Assembly (NCBI RefSeq): GCF_016773205.1
Contig: NZ_JAETWB010000005.1
Span: 219,724-283,723 of the forward strand
DNA: 64,000 nt
Source: Belnapia arida
GTDB taxonomy: Bacteria; Pseudomonadota; Alphaproteobacteria; Acetobacterales; Acetobacteraceae
Direction of reading: 5' to 3'
A model generated the notes under the pieces. It saw nothing but the letters and a program-made list of their open reading frames with translations. It did no database searches and was not told the DNA's origin. Positions within the stretch are counted from its first letter, which is position 1. The number at the start of each line of letters is the position of its first letter. Below, one piece after another: positions 32,363-41,425 of the stretch. A program made the translations under genes and the position numbers.

Positions 32363-32932
32363 ATGGCGCTTCTCGACCGGGCGAAGGCCCTGCTCCAGCG
32401 GCCCGAGCAGGAATGGCGGGTGATTGCGGCCGAGCCTGCGGATACGCAGAGCCTCTTCACCGGCTATGCCGTGCCGCTCTCCGCCCTGCCGGCGGTGGCG
32501 GGCTTCATCGGCTCGGCGATCTTCGCCGGCTATCTGGGTAGCGTGCTCGGGGCGCCGGTCGGCGTGTTCCGGCTGCTGATCAATGCCGTGCTAGGCTATC
32601 TGCTGGGGCTGTTCGGCCTGTGGCTCTGGGGCAAGGTGGTGCAGGCGCTCTCGCCCCGCTTCGGCGGGGTGGGGGACGAGGTCTCGGCGATGAAGCTCGC
32701 CGTCCATAGCCCGACGGCGGCCTGGATCGCCGGCATCTTCGCCATCATCCCGCCGCTGGCGATCCTCGGGGTGCTCGGCCTCTACAGCCTCTACACCTTC
32801 TATAAGGGCGCGCCGATCGTGCTGCGCATGCCGCAGGACCGGGTGATGGGCTTCACCCTGTCCGCGGTGGTGGTCGGGATCGCGGTGAATATCCTGGTCG
32901 TGATGGTAGCCGGGCTGGCGATCAGCCTGTAA
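32363..32932 (+). CDS. YIP1-family inner-membrane protein
   Basis: A 189-residue protein starting at ATG 32363 with gcggaggt seven bases upstream. The N-terminus MALLDRAKALLQRPEQEWRVI is typical of bacterial Yip1-domain proteins. Four to five hydrophobic segments follow: LSALPAVAGFIGSAIFAGYLG, LLINAVLGYLLGLFGLWLWG, AAWIAGIFAIIPPLAILG and LSAVVVGIAVNILVVMVAG. Function of the bacterial family is unknown. It follows the monooxygenase gene by 11 bases and is probably on its transcript. Confidence 0.82.
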   Translation: MALLDRAKALLQRPEQEWRVIAAEPADTQSLFTGYAVPLSALPAVAGFIGSAIFAGYLGSVLGAPVGVFRLLINAVLGYLLGLFGLWLWGKVVQALSPRFGGVGDEVSAMKLAVHSPTAAWIAGIFAIIPPLAILGVLGLYSLYTFYKGAPIVLRMPQDRVMGFTLSAVVVGIAVNILVVMVAGLAISL

Positions 32933-33110
32933 CCGCGCCACCAACCGACCAAAGCGAGCCGCTGGTCAGCCAAGCGTAGAAATCGGCGGGCGGGGTCGCG
33001 CGCGGCTGGGGCAGCGGGGCCGGCTCGGCGGCCCGGCCCCGCTCCTCGGTGCGGATGGCCTCGAGCCGGGCGCGGATAGCAACGAAATCCTCGGCGATGG
33101 GCGTGGTCAC
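32922..33110 (-). CDS. hypothetical protein (62 aa, GTG start)
   Basis: A short frame starting at GTG 33110 with gagga ten bases upstream: MTTPIAEDFVAIRARLEAIR. The C-terminal part is Pro/Ala-rich (PLPQPRATPPADFYAWLTSG). The coding potential is moderate and the start is uncertain, because the frame remains open further upstream to 33245. It overlaps the YIP1 gene by 11 bases at the 3' end. No family recognised. Confidence 0.4.
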   Translation of the reverse strand: MTTPIAEDFVAIRARLEAIRTEERGRAAEPAPLPQPRATPPADFYAWLTSGSLWSVGGAVTG

Positions 33111-33198
33111 GGGGCAGGCGTCCTCGGTCCGAATCAGGAAGGTTCCGGCATCATGATGCCGAAGCCTTCCCGAATCATGGACGAAGTACGCCCAGGCC

Positions 33199-35028
33199 TT
33201 ACGCCGCCTCGCTATCCGAACGACGAGCGTGCTTCTTGCGCTCATGCGGGTCGAGGTAGCGCTTGCGGAGGCGGATCGCGCCCGGCGTCACCTCCACCAG
33301 CTCGTCGTCCTCGATATAGGCGATGGCCTGCTCGAGGCTCATCCGCCGCGGCGGGATCAGCAGCAGCGCCTCATCCTTGCCGGCGGCGCGGATGTTGGTG
33401 AGCTTCTTCTCCTTGATCGGGTTCACGTCCAGGTCGTTGTCCCGGCTGTGCTCGCCGAGGATCATGCCGACATAGACCTTGACGCCCGGATCGACGAAGA
33501 GCGTGCCGCGCTCCTGCAGGTAGAACAGCGCGTACTGGATCGCCTCGCCATCGGAGTTGGAGATCAGCGAGCCGTTGCGCCGCCCCTCGATCGGCCCCGC
33601 CCAGGGGAAGTAGCCGAGGAAGAGGCGGTTCATCATGCCCGTGCCGCGCGTGTCGGTCATGAATTCGCCGTGGTAGCCGATGAGGCCGCGCGAGGGGATG
33701 TGGAAGGTCAGCCGGACCTTGCCGCCGCCCGAGGGCCGCATGTCCTGCATCTGGCCCTTGCGTTGCGACATCTTCTCGACGACGACGCCCGAATAGGCCT
33801 CGTCCACGTCGATCAGCGCCTCTTCGAAAGGCTCCTCGCGCTCGCCCGTCTCCGGGTTGTCGCGGGTCAGGACGCGGGGGCGGCCGATGGTCAGCTCGAA
33901 GCCCTCGCGGCGCATCTGCTCGATCAGCACGCCGAGCTGGAGCTCGCCGCGGCCGGCCACCTCGAAGGCGTCCACCTCCTCGCTGACCTTCACGCGGATG
34001 GCGACGTTGCCCTCGGTCTCCTTGAAGAGCCGGTCGCGGATCTGTCGCGACGTCACCTTCTTGCCCTCGCGGCCGCCGAGCGGGCCGTCATTGATGCGGA
34101 AGGTCATGGCCAGCGTCGGCGGATCGACCGGGATGGCGGGCAGCGGCGCCGTCACCTCGGGCGAGGCGATGGTGTCGGGGATCGTCGCATCGGACAGGCC
34201 GGCGATGGCGATGATGTCGCCCGCCTGGACCTCCTCGACCGGCACGCGGTCGAGGCCGGAGAAGGTCATCAGCTTGGTCAGCCGGCCGCTCTCGACCACC
34301 GTGCCGTCCTGGCGCAGCACGCGGACCGGCATGTTGACGCGGGCGGTGCCCTGCTCGACGCGTCCAGTCAGGATGCGGCCGAGGAAGTTGTCGCTCTCGA
34401 GGATGGACGCGTTCATTGCGAAGGGCTTCTCGAGATCGACCTTCGGCGGCGGGACATGACTCAGGATCAGGTCGAACATCGGCGAGAGGTCCTTCCGGGC
34501 CCCTTCCAGCTCGAGATCGGCCCAGCCCTGGCGGCCGGAGGCGAAGAGGGTGTGGAAGTCGAGTTGCTCATCCGTCGCACCCAGCGCGGCGAACAGGTCG
34601 AAGACCTCGTTATGCACCTCGTCTGGGCGGGCGTCCTGCCGGTCCACCTTGTTGATGACGACGATGGGCCGCAGGCCGCGGGCCAGCGCCTTGGTGAGGA
34701 CGAACTTGGTCTGCGGCAGCGGTCCCTCGGCGGCGTCGCAGAGGACGATCGCGCCATCGACCATGGAAAGGATGCGCTCCACCTCGCCGCCAAAATCGGC
34801 GTGGCCGGGGGTATCGACGATGTTGATCTTCACGCCCTTCCACTCGACCGCAGTGGATTTGGCAAGGATGGTGATGCCGCGCTCGCGCTCCAGGTCGTTG
34901 CGGTCGAGCGCGCGCTCGGCGACGGCCTGGTTGGCGCGGAAGGCGCCGGCCTGCTTCAGCAGGTTGTCCACCAAGGTCGTCTTGCCGTGGTCGACATGCG
35001 CGATGATCGCGACGTTACGGATTTCCAT
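33199..35028 (-). CDS. typA: ribosome-associated GTPase TypA/BipA
   Basis: A translational GTPase of 609 residues that binds ribosomes and is needed for growth under stress and at low temperature. The G1 motif AHVDHGKTT lies at residues 10-18. Also visible are [17 protein letters not shown] (switch I), [14 protein letters not shown] (G3) and [10 protein letters not shown] (G4). The TypA C-terminal region includes [25 protein letters not shown] with the Arg-Gly loop, and the lysine-rich tail [17 protein letters not shown]. Normal length, no damage. It stands alone in the minus direction, preceded by about 200 bases. Confidence 0.96.
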   Translation of the reverse strand: MEIRNVAIIAHVDHGKTTLVDNLLKQAGAFRANQAVAERALDRNDLERERGITILAKSTAVEWKGVKINIVDTPGHADFGGEVERILSMVDGAIVLCDAAEGPLPQTKFVLTKALARGLRPIVVINKVDRQDARPDEVHNEVFDLFAALGATDEQLDFHTLFASGRQGWADLELEGARKDLSPMFDLILSHVPPPKVDLEKPFAMNASILESDNFLGRILTGRVEQGTARVNMPVRVLRQDGTVVESGRLTKLMTFSGLDRVPVEEVQAGDIIAIAGLSDATIPDTIASPEVTAPLPAIPVDPPTLAMTFRINDGPLGGREGKKVTSRQIRDRLFKETEGNVAIRVKVSEEVDAFEVAGRGELQLGVLIEQMRREGFELTIGRPRVLTRDNPETGEREEPFEEALIDVDEAYSGVVVEKMSQRKGQMQDMRPSGGGKVRLTFHIPSRGLIGYHGEFMTDTRGTGMMNRLFLGYFPWAGPIEGRRNGSLISNSDGEAIQYALFYLQERGTLFVDPGVKVYVGMILGEHSRDNDLDVNPIKEKKLTNIRAAGKDEALLLIPPRRMSLEQAIAYIEDDELVEVTPGAIRLRKRYLDPHERKKHARRSDSEAA

Positions 35029-35189
35029 TGCGGGGCCTTAATTCCGGTGCCGCCGCAAAGCAAAGCGAAGCCCGGCCTCGGCAGCCGGGTGCGGCTGGGG
35101 GTCGGGCAGAGCAGGCTGGCGGCTTGTTGCAGCGCACACATAGGGCTTTGCCGCGCAAAAAGCGAGGGCTGAGTGTGGAAAAGGCAGAC

Positions 35190-35212
35190 GGGAGGGGATT
35201 GAGGCCCCTCCC
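35190..35212 (-). terminator. hairpin downstream of the His/Met-rich gene
   Basis: Arms gggagggg (35190-35197) and cccctccc (35205-35212) pair perfectly around a seven-base loop. The hairpin sits 15 bases past the stop codon of the minus-strand gene ending at 35228, and a short T run (gtctgccttttcc) follows on that strand. This fits an intrinsic terminator. Confidence 0.6.
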
Positions 35213-35227
35213 CCCTGGTTCTGCTCC

Positions 35228-36172
35228 TTAGCGGCCGCTGCCTTGAGTGGGGGCGGACTGATTGGTCGCGCCGCTCGCATTGCCGCTGCTCGGGGTGCCG
35301 GTCGTCACGGCGCCGCCGCTGCTGCTGCGGCCGCTGCCCGTCACTGGCGGCGTCGGCGTGGTGCCTGGTGTCGGCGCGGCGCCGACACCGCCGGCGCCAT
35401 GGTTGGTGGTGCCATGGCTCGTCGCCGGATTGCCGTCACGCCGGGTCTGCGGGTCCCGCGGGGCGTTCATCCCGGTGCCTTGCACGCGAAGGATGCCGTC
35501 GGCCCGGCTCATCGAGCGTCCGGCTGTGCCACCATCCTGCATCATGCTGCGGCCATAGGTGCCCTGGCCGGACATGCCGCGGGCCGTCATGTTCTCGTCC
35601 TGCATGGACTGGCCAGGCATGCCTTGACCGGACATGCCCTGCCTCGACATGCCTTGGCCGCTCATCGGCATCGTGGAGGCGTCGGCGCCGCTGCCCATGT
35701 CGCTGCCCTCGCGGCGGAGGATGGCGATGGCCTGCTGCATCTGGGTTTGGGCGCCGGCGCGGTCGCGGCTCTGAATCGCGCTGCGGGCGGAGGCCAGGCT
35801 GTCGAGCGCCGGGCTGCGCATCGGTTGGCCGGCGCGGTCGGACGGAATGCTGCGGGTCAGCAACCGGGTCTCGCTCCGCTCCAGCAGGTCGGTGGCCTGG
35901 GCAGTGCGACCGCGGCGCAGCGCCTCGCTCGCCTCCTCGACCAAGCCAGCGGCATCCTGCCGGTTCTCCTCGCGCATCGCCCGGCGCTCGGCGCGGCGCT
36001 CCGAGTGCATACCATGGTGGCGATGGTGCGGCATGCCGGTCTCGGCTAAGGACTGGGCGCCATGCGGCGCCATCGGGGGCGACATGGTCGCCGGGCCGGT
36101 CTGCGCCAAGGCCGGCAGTGCGAGCAGCGCCAGGCCGAAGGTCGTCGTGAGCAGCTTGGTTTTCAGATGCAT
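35228..36172 (-). CDS. secreted His/Met-rich, low-complexity protein
   Basis: A 314-residue secreted protein with signal peptide MHLKTKLLTTTFGLALLALPALA. After it come a Met/His-rich stretch (MPHHRHHGMHSERRAERR) and a helical, charged middle region (residues 60-150). A repetitive segment follows with the short unit GMSGQG/GMSRQG/GMPGQS (about residues 163-200), and the Gly/Thr/Pro tail is disordered. His-rich plus Met-rich runs suggest copper or nickel binding in the periplasm, but this is an inference from composition. Upstream and downstream genes give no functional clue. A terminator-like hairpin follows. Confidence 0.75.
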   Translation of the reverse strand: MHLKTKLLTTTFGLALLALPALAQTGPATMSPPMAPHGAQSLAETGMPHHRHHGMHSERRAERRAMREENRQDAAGLVEEASEALRRGRTAQATDLLERSETRLLTRSIPSDRAGQPMRSPALDSLASARSAIQSRDRAGAQTQMQQAIAILRREGSDMGSGADASTMPMSGQGMSRQGMSGQGMPGQSMQDENMTARGMSGQGTYGRSMMQDGGTAGRSMSRADGILRVQGTGMNAPRDPQTRRDGNPATSHGTTNHGAGGVGAAPTPGTTPTPPVTGSGRSSSGGAVTTGTPSSGNASGATNQSAPTQGSGR

Positions 36173-36273
36173 GGGGGCGTCTCCGTTGGCCACCGGCCGG
36201 ATCGGGGACGCGGCCGGGGCGAGAGGGCCCGCGGCGCTGGCCCCGCCAAGGCGGGGCCGCCACCGGGCCGTGT

Positions 36274-37287
36274 TCAGCCCAACACAGTGGAGACGGGGTG
36301 GTTCCCCGGAACGGTCGCAACCAGGGCTTTCAGATCGGCCTGCGGCCTTGCACCGAAATGCGAAATCACCTCTGCTGCGGCGACGGCACCCCAGCGGCCG
36401 CATTCCGGCAGCGGCAGCCCGCCCGTAAGGGCGGCCAGGAAGCCAGCGGCATAGGCATCGCCGGCGCCGGTGGTATCGACGACGCTGGCCGGCGTGGCGG
36501 CGACCTCATGCCGCTCACCCCCCGCAAGGATCAGGCTGCCGCGCTCGCTCCGGGTCAACGCGGCCAGCGCCACCTCCCCTGCCGCCTGCGCCGCAGCAGC
36601 CTCGAAATCGGTCTGGTAGAGAGCAGTGACCTCGGCCTCGTTGGCGAAGAGGATATCGACCTCCTCGCGCACGAGCTGGCGGAAGGCTTCGCGGTGCCGC
36701 TCGACGCAGAAGGCGTCGGAGAGGCTGAGCGCCACCTGCCGGCCCGCGGCATGGGCGGCGCGGGCGGCGGCGCGGAAGGCTTCCTGCGCCGCCGGCGGGT
36801 CGAAGAGATAGCCCTCGAGATAGGTGACCTTGGCCCGCGCGACCTCGGCCGGGTCGACATCGGCCGGGGAGAAGGCGGTGCAGGCGCCGAGGAAGGTGTT
36901 CATCGTCCGCTGCGCATCCGGAGTGACGAGGATGAGGCAGCGCGCCGTCGGCGCCCCGCCCCGCAGCGGCGGGGTCGGGAAATGCACGCCGGCCGCGCGG
37001 ATGTCATGGGCGAAGACCTGGCCCAGCGCATCGTCCGCCACCTTGCCGAGATAGCCGACCCGCGCCCCGAGCGCAGCGGCGACGGCGCAGGTATTGCCGG
37101 CCGAGCCGCCGGAGCTTTCCACCCCCGGCCCCATCCGGCCGTAAAGCCCCTCCGCCTCTTCGGCCCCGATCAGCCGCATCGCGCCCTTGTCGAGATCCTC
37201 GGTGGCAAGGAAGGCGTCATCCGCGCGGGCGAGCACATCGACGATCGCGTTGCCGATGCCGAGAATGTCGAGGGTGGGCTCGCTCAT
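36274..37287 (-). CDS. adenosine/ribokinase-type PfkB sugar kinase
   Basis: A 337-residue PfkB-family kinase that phosphorylates adenosine or a related sugar or nucleoside with ATP. The opening ILGIGNAIVDVLARADDAFL resembles adenosine kinase. The GG motif is GGSAGNTCAVAAALGARVGYLG, and the ATP/catalytic signature is VVDTTGAGDAYAAGFLAAL, with the catalytic Asp in GAGD. Normal length and no disruption. The gene stands alone between convergent and divergent neighbours. Adenosine kinase is the closest guess; fructokinase-like or ribokinase-like activity cannot be excluded. Confidence 0.85.
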   Translation of the reverse strand: MSEPTLDILGIGNAIVDVLARADDAFLATEDLDKGAMRLIGAEEAEGLYGRMGPGVESSGGSAGNTCAVAAALGARVGYLGKVADDALGQVFAHDIRAAGVHFPTPPLRGGAPTARCLILVTPDAQRTMNTFLGACTAFSPADVDPAEVARAKVTYLEGYLFDPPAAQEAFRAAARAAHAAGRQVALSLSDAFCVERHREAFRQLVREEVDILFANEAEVTALYQTDFEAAAAQAAGEVALAALTRSERGSLILAGGERHEVAATPASVVDTTGAGDAYAAGFLAALTGGLPLPECGRWGAVAAAEVISHFGARPQADLKALVATVPGNHPVSTVLG

Positions 37288-37402
37288 GGGACCTCATCGG
37301 GGGCGTTGGGGCCGGGGCATTGTGCCAGGGGCCGGGCCGGGATAGCCCCCGCCCATAGCCCCCGCCCCTGGCTGCCGCAACCATGGAGAGGATTCCACCC
37401 GC

Positions 37403-38068
37403 ATGATCGCCGCCTGCCTGCTTGCCATTCGCCAGCTCGGCGACCCGGCCTTTCTCGGCCCGCTCGCCAAGAGCTTCGGCGCGGCGCTGCTCGCCTTCCT
37501 AGGCCTCGCCGCGCTCTCCGCCTGGGCGGTCGCCGGGGTCGCGGGCGGCAGCGGCTGGCTGGCCGGCATCGCCGGGGCGCTGGGCGGGCTGCTGGTGCTG
37601 GTGCTGGCCGTCTGGCTCTTCGTGCCGGTGATGCTGGCGCTCTCCGGCCTCTTCCTCGATCCGGTGGCGGCGGCGGTGGAGCGGCGCTTCTACCCGCAGT
37701 TGCCGCCCGCGCAGGGCGCCGGATTGATGGCGCAGATGCGGTTCAATCTCGTCTTCGCGCTGAAGACGGGTGTGGTGACGCTCGCCGCCCTGCCGCTGCT
37801 CGCCTTCGCGCCGCCCTTCGGCGCGGTGGCGCTCTGGCTGGTCTCGACCGTTGCGCTCGGCCACGGACTGTACGAGGGCGTGGCGCAGCGGCGCATGCCG
37901 GTAGAGGCGGCGCGGGCGGAGCGGCGGCGGCGCGAGATGCCGGTGCTGCTGATCGGCGCACTGCTGGCGGGACTCTCGCTGATCCCCGGCCTCAACCTGT
38001 TGGTTCCGGTTCTCGGTACGGCGGCGATGACGCATCTGCTGCACCGCGAACGAAATCGAACCGAATAA
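37403..38068 (+). CDS. EI24 domain-containing inner-membrane protein (CysZ-like)
   Basis: A 221-residue membrane protein with about six hydrophobic segments. It has AALLAFLGLAALSAWAVAGV at the start, WLFVPVMLALSGLFLDPVAAAVE in the middle (the EI24/CysZ signature), and GLSLIPGLNLLVPVLGTAAMTHL near the end. EI24 proteins include the sulfate permease CysZ, but alphaproteobacterial members are mostly uncharacterised. No sulfate-assimilation gene is adjacent. Start at ATG 37403. Confidence 0.8.
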   Translation: MIAACLLAIRQLGDPAFLGPLAKSFGAALLAFLGLAALSAWAVAGVAGGSGWLAGIAGALGGLLVLVLAVWLFVPVMLALSGLFLDPVAAAVERRFYPQLPPAQGAGLMAQMRFNLVFALKTGVVTLAALPLLAFAPPFGAVALWLVSTVALGHGLYEGVAQRRMPVEAARAERRRREMPVLLIGALLAGLSLIPGLNLLVPVLGTAAMTHLLHRERNRTE

Positions 38069-38225
38069 GTAACGTACCACAAATTCCGCCGACGCCATGC
38101 AACACGCCGTTGTGTTGGTACAATGCCCCATGTTAGCCGGTGACTGTCGGGTCGGCTTATGGGGAATACGCGCGGCCCGTCGATGCGCCGCCGTGGCGCA
38201 GCGCCGTGGATCTTTGGGGGACAGC

Positions 38226-38909
38226 ATGGCCATCTTCGGCCGCAAACGCGAAGACGGGCCGGCAATGCCGGCCATCGACCCTGGAACGGGCCAAGGGTCG
38301 GTCGAGGCTCCGAACCCGGCATCTGGGACCGAAGGGACCGGTACGACCTCCGCCGCACGCGACGCCGACTTCGCTGTGCCGCCCTTCCGCTCAACACTTA
38401 AGGACACGCCCATGATGTCGATGGCCCCGAAGCCGAATGCCGCCCCCGCCACGCCGTCCCTGGCGCCCCGCCCGGCGGCGCCGGGCGCGGCCGCGCCCCT
38501 CGGCGTGCCCGCCCGCCCGCCGGCCCGGCCCGAGGCGGCGGAGCGCCGCACCCTGGTGGTCGGCCGCGGGATCAGCCTGCAGGGTACGGTCAGCGATGCC
38601 GAGCGGCTGGTTGTCGAGGGTACCGTCGAGTCCGAGATGATCCAGGCCGCCGAGCTCTTCGTCGCGCCGACCGGCGTGTTCCGCGGCGAAGTGCAGGTCG
38701 AGGATGCCGAGATCGCCGGCCTGTTCGACGGCACCATCTCCGCCCGCGGCTCGCTCACCATCCGCGGCACCGGCAAGGTCACCGGCACCGCCCGCTACCG
38801 CAAGCTCTCGGTGGAGGAAGGCGGCCAGGTCTCCGGCCGCATGGAGATGATCACGGAGGGCAGCGCCGCCCCGGCGCCCCGCGTGATGGCAGCTCCCGTC
38901 GAGGCCTGA
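38226..38909 (+). CDS. bactofilin family protein
   Basis: A cytoskeletal protein of 227 residues that polymerises without nucleotide and scaffolds cell-envelope enzymes. A long disordered, Pro/Ala-rich N-terminus (residues 1-105) precedes the beta-helical bactofilin (DUF583) core (about 108-215). The core has the repeated strand pattern VGRGISLQGTVSDAERLVVEGTVE, EIAGLFDGTISARGSLTI and GTARYRKLSVEEGGQVSG. The start at 38226 gives MAIFGRKRED, which fits membrane-proximal bactofilins. The in-frame ATG at 38097 would add 43 residues and is unlikely. A lipoprotein gene follows 63 bases later. Confidence 0.92.
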   Translation: MAIFGRKREDGPAMPAIDPGTGQGSVEAPNPASGTEGTGTTSAARDADFAVPPFRSTLKDTPMMSMAPKPNAAPATPSLAPRPAAPGAAAPLGVPARPPARPEAAERRTLVVGRGISLQGTVSDAERLVVEGTVESEMIQAAELFVAPTGVFRGEVQVEDAEIAGLFDGTISARGSLTIRGTGKVTGTARYRKLSVEEGGQVSGRMEMITEGSAAPAPRVMAAPVEA

Positions 38910-38972
38910 TGCCGAACGCGCCGCCGGGGCCCTCCCCGGCGGCGTGCCGCCCGCTCCGGAGCCCGCGCCGCC

Positions 38973-39452
38973 ATGGCGCCCCGCCCCCCTCTCCTGTTGC
39001 CGGTCCTCGGCCTGCTCGGCGCCTGTGCCGCGCCGGAGGAGCGGGCCGATGCGCTCCGTCAGGCCTTCGAGACCAGCCGGGCCAGCTTCGCCCCAACATC
39101 CCCACCCTTGGCCACCTCCTTGACCACGACTCCGATTGCCGTGGCGGCCATGCCGGTGGCGGCGGAGCCCGCCGCGGCCCGGCCGGTCGTCGCCACGCAA
39201 TTCCTCGGCCTCGGGCCGGAGGTGCTGCGGCGCTGGCTCGGCGAGCCCAGCTTCCGCCGCCATGAGGGGACGGCCGAGATCTGGCTCTATGCCGGCCCGG
39301 CCTGCGCGCTCGATCTCATCCTCTATCCCGAGAGCGGGAGGCTGCGCGTCTCCCATGCCGCGGCGCGGGCCAGCGGGGCGGAGCCGCGCACCGAGGCCCA
39401 TTGCCTGCGCGAGCTGGCAGGCAGTCCCCGCCCCACCGATCGCGGCGCCTGA
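38973..39452 (+). CDS. putative lipoprotein
   Basis: A 159-residue protein with signal peptide and lipobox (MAPRPPLLLPVLGLLGAC, LGAC with the lipid-modified Cys18). The mature part contains an Ala/Pro-rich stretch and a compact domain (TQFLGLGPEVLRRWLGEPSFRR, then AGPACALDLILYPESGRLRVSHA). It resembles small SmpA/OmlA-like lipoproteins by the GEP..RR..G pattern, but the family is not certain. It is followed by the AEC transporter gene after three bases. Confidence 0.68.
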   Translation: MAPRPPLLLPVLGLLGACAAPEERADALRQAFETSRASFAPTSPPLATSLTTTPIAVAAMPVAAEPAAARPVVATQFLGLGPEVLRRWLGEPSFRRHEGTAEIWLYAGPACALDLILYPESGRLRVSHAAARASGAEPRTEAHCLRELAGSPRPTDRGA

Positions 39453-39455
39453 CGC

Positions 39456-40394
39456 TTGCTGCTCTATCTCGATGTCTTCGTGCCGCCCTTCGGGCTGCTG
39501 CTGCTCGGCGCGGTGCTGAAGCGCTGGCTGCTGCCGCAGGACGCCATCTGGGCAGGCATCGAGCGGCTGGTCTTCTGGGCGCTGATGCCGGCGTTGCTGG
39601 TCTCGGCCATCGCCTCGGTCGACATCCTCGCCCTGCCGCTCGGGCGCATGGGGCTCGCCATCTGGCTCAGCCTGCTGACGGGCGGGGCGCTCAGCCTGGC
39701 GCTGGCCGCCGCCTTCCGGGCCGATCACCCGGCCACCACCTCGGTCTTCCAGGGCGGCATCCGCTTCAACAACCTGATGGGCTTCGCCGTCATCGGCGGT
39801 ATCTTCGGCGCGGGCGGCACGGCGCTCGGAGCGGTGGCGACGGGGCTGATCGTGCCCTTCGTGCAGACGCTGACCACCATCGTCTTCGCCATCGGGCCGG
39901 GCGCGGGTGGCAGGCTCTCGCCGCTGCGCGTGCTGCGGCAGCTCGTGCTCAACCCGCTGTTGCTCGCCTGCCTTGCCGGCTTCGCCGTCGCGCTGCTCGG
40001 TGGGCTGCCGCATGGGGTGAAGCCGCTGCTGCAATCCCTCGGCCAGGCCTCGGTCGCGCTCGGCCTGCTCTGCGTCGGCGCCGCACTTTCCCCCGGCGCG
40101 CTCGGTGGGCGGCTGCCGCTGCAATTGGCGACCAGCGCGATCAAGCTGCTGCTGATGCCGGCGCTGACCTTCGCCCTCGGCCGGGCGCTCGGGCTGGAGC
40201 CGCTGCCGCTCGCCGCCGCCGTCACATTCATGGCGCTGCCGACGGCGACGACCAGCTATGTCATGGCCCGCGCCATGGGCGGCGACGCCCCGCTGATGGC
40301 GGCCATCACCAGCCTGGAGCACATGCTCGCCGTGGCGACGCTGCCGTGCTGGATCTTGCTGCTGCAATCCTTGCTGGCCGCTGCGGCACCGTGA
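39456..40394 (+). CDS. AEC family transporter (auxin efflux carrier-like)
   Basis: A 312-residue inner-membrane transporter of the AEC/bile-acid transporter fold, starting at TTG 39456 (LLYLDVFVPPFGLLLLGAVLK). About ten hydrophobic segments are visible. Family motifs include RFNNLMGFAVIGGIFGAGG, CVGAALSPGALGG and MALPTATTSYVMARAMGGD, which fit malate- or amino acid-exporting AEC members. It is only three bases from the lipoprotein gene, so it should be cotranscribed with it. Substrate unknown. Confidence 0.85.
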   Translation: MLLYLDVFVPPFGLLLLGAVLKRWLLPQDAIWAGIERLVFWALMPALLVSAIASVDILALPLGRMGLAIWLSLLTGGALSLALAAAFRADHPATTSVFQGGIRFNNLMGFAVIGGIFGAGGTALGAVATGLIVPFVQTLTTIVFAIGPGAGGRLSPLRVLRQLVLNPLLLACLAGFAVALLGGLPHGVKPLLQSLGQASVALGLLCVGAALSPGALGGRLPLQLATSAIKLLLMPALTFALGRALGLEPLPLAAAVTFMALPTATTSYVMARAMGGDAPLMAAITSLEHMLAVATLPCWILLLQSLLAAAAP

Positions 40395-40446
40395 CGAAGC
40401 CGGCCGAATTCCGCTACATGCAGCGGGGCAACTGAGGGTTCGGGTA

Positions 40447-41412
40447 ATGCTGGGACGACGCACTCTACTGGCCGGGCTGAGCGCCGCGGGCCTCGCCGCC
40501 ACGGCGCGGGCTCAGGGCTTTCCGGAGCGTCCGCTGCGCTGGATCGTCGGCTATCCGCCGGGCGGGGCGAGCGACGTCTTCGCGCGGCTGATCGGCGCGC
40601 ATATCGGCACCCGGCTCGGGCAGAACCTCGTGATCGAGAACCGTCCGGGCGGCGGCGCCGTGGTCGCCAGCGAGGCCGCGTCGCGCAGCGCGCCGGACGG
40701 CTACACGCTGCTGCATGTCGACAACGGCATCCTCGTCTACAACCCGGCGCTCTATTCGCGCCTGCCCTACGATCCGGACCGGGACCTTCAGGGCGTCGGC
40801 TTCATCGGCCGCTTCCCGCTCTTCCTCGTCGTGCGGCCGGACAACCCGGCAAAGGACTTCGCCGATTTCGTCGCGCAGTCGAAGGTGCGGGCGCCGAATT
40901 ACGGCACGCCCGCCGTTGCCTCGCCGCATCACCTGGCGATGGAGATGGTGAAACGCCGCACCGGGCTCGAGGCGACGCACGTCCCGTATCGCGGCGGGCC
41001 GGCGGCGATGCAGGACCTGCTCGCCGGCAATGTCGAGAGCGTCGTGATCGATTGCGCGAGCGGCATCCCCTTCATCACCACGGGCAAGGTAAAGACCCTC
41101 TGCGCCTTCTCCGAGGCCCGCTCCGCCCGCGCACCGGACGTGCCGACGCTGCGCGAGCTCGGCCATGCGAATGCCATCGCCTATGGCTGGCAGGGGATGA
41201 GCGTGCCGGCGGCGACGCCGGCGCCCATCGTCGCCAAGCTTGCGGATGCGCTGAAGGCCGGTGTCGGCGCGGAGGACGTGCAGGCGCGCTACCGTGACCT
41301 CGGCATCGAGAGCGCGCCTTGGTCGCCGGCTGAGTTCGCCGATTTCGTGCGGCGCGAGAATGCCGAGTGGCGGCCGCTCATCCGCGAGCTCGGCATCCGG
41401 CTCGACGGCTGA
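40447..41412 (+). CDS. tripartite tricarboxylate transporter substrate-binding protein (Bug/TctC family)
   Basis: A 321-residue periplasmic binding protein with signal MLGRRTLLAGLSAAGLAATARA and typical Bug motifs: RPLRWIVGYPPGGASDVFARL, VIENRPGGGAVVASEAASRS and HVPYRGGPAAMQDLLAG. No permease genes are near. It is a second orphan of this family in the window and is only moderately similar to the one at 10937. The AEC transporter gene precedes it by 52 bases and a methyltransferase gene follows after 13 bases. The ligand is unknown. Confidence 0.9.
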   Translation: MLGRRTLLAGLSAAGLAATARAQGFPERPLRWIVGYPPGGASDVFARLIGAHIGTRLGQNLVIENRPGGGAVVASEAASRSAPDGYTLLHVDNGILVYNPALYSRLPYDPDRDLQGVGFIGRFPLFLVVRPDNPAKDFADFVAQSKVRAPNYGTPAVASPHHLAMEMVKRRTGLEATHVPYRGGPAAMQDLLAGNVESVVIDCASGIPFITTGKVKTLCAFSEARSARAPDVPTLRELGHANAIAYGWQGMSVPAATPAPIVAKLADALKAGVGAEDVQARYRDLGIESAPWSPAEFADFVRRENAEWRPLIRELGIRLDG

Positions 41413-41425
41413 GGCGGCGCCTCGC

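Noticed and set aside
33229..35172. A 647-codon plus-strand frame opposite typA
   Set aside because: Antisense artefact; typA is intact and conserved.
38391..40502. A 703-codon minus-strand frame across bactofilin, lipoprotein and AEC genes
   Set aside because: Consists mostly of Gly, Arg, Gln and Ala repeats; the plus-strand genes have clear family motifs.
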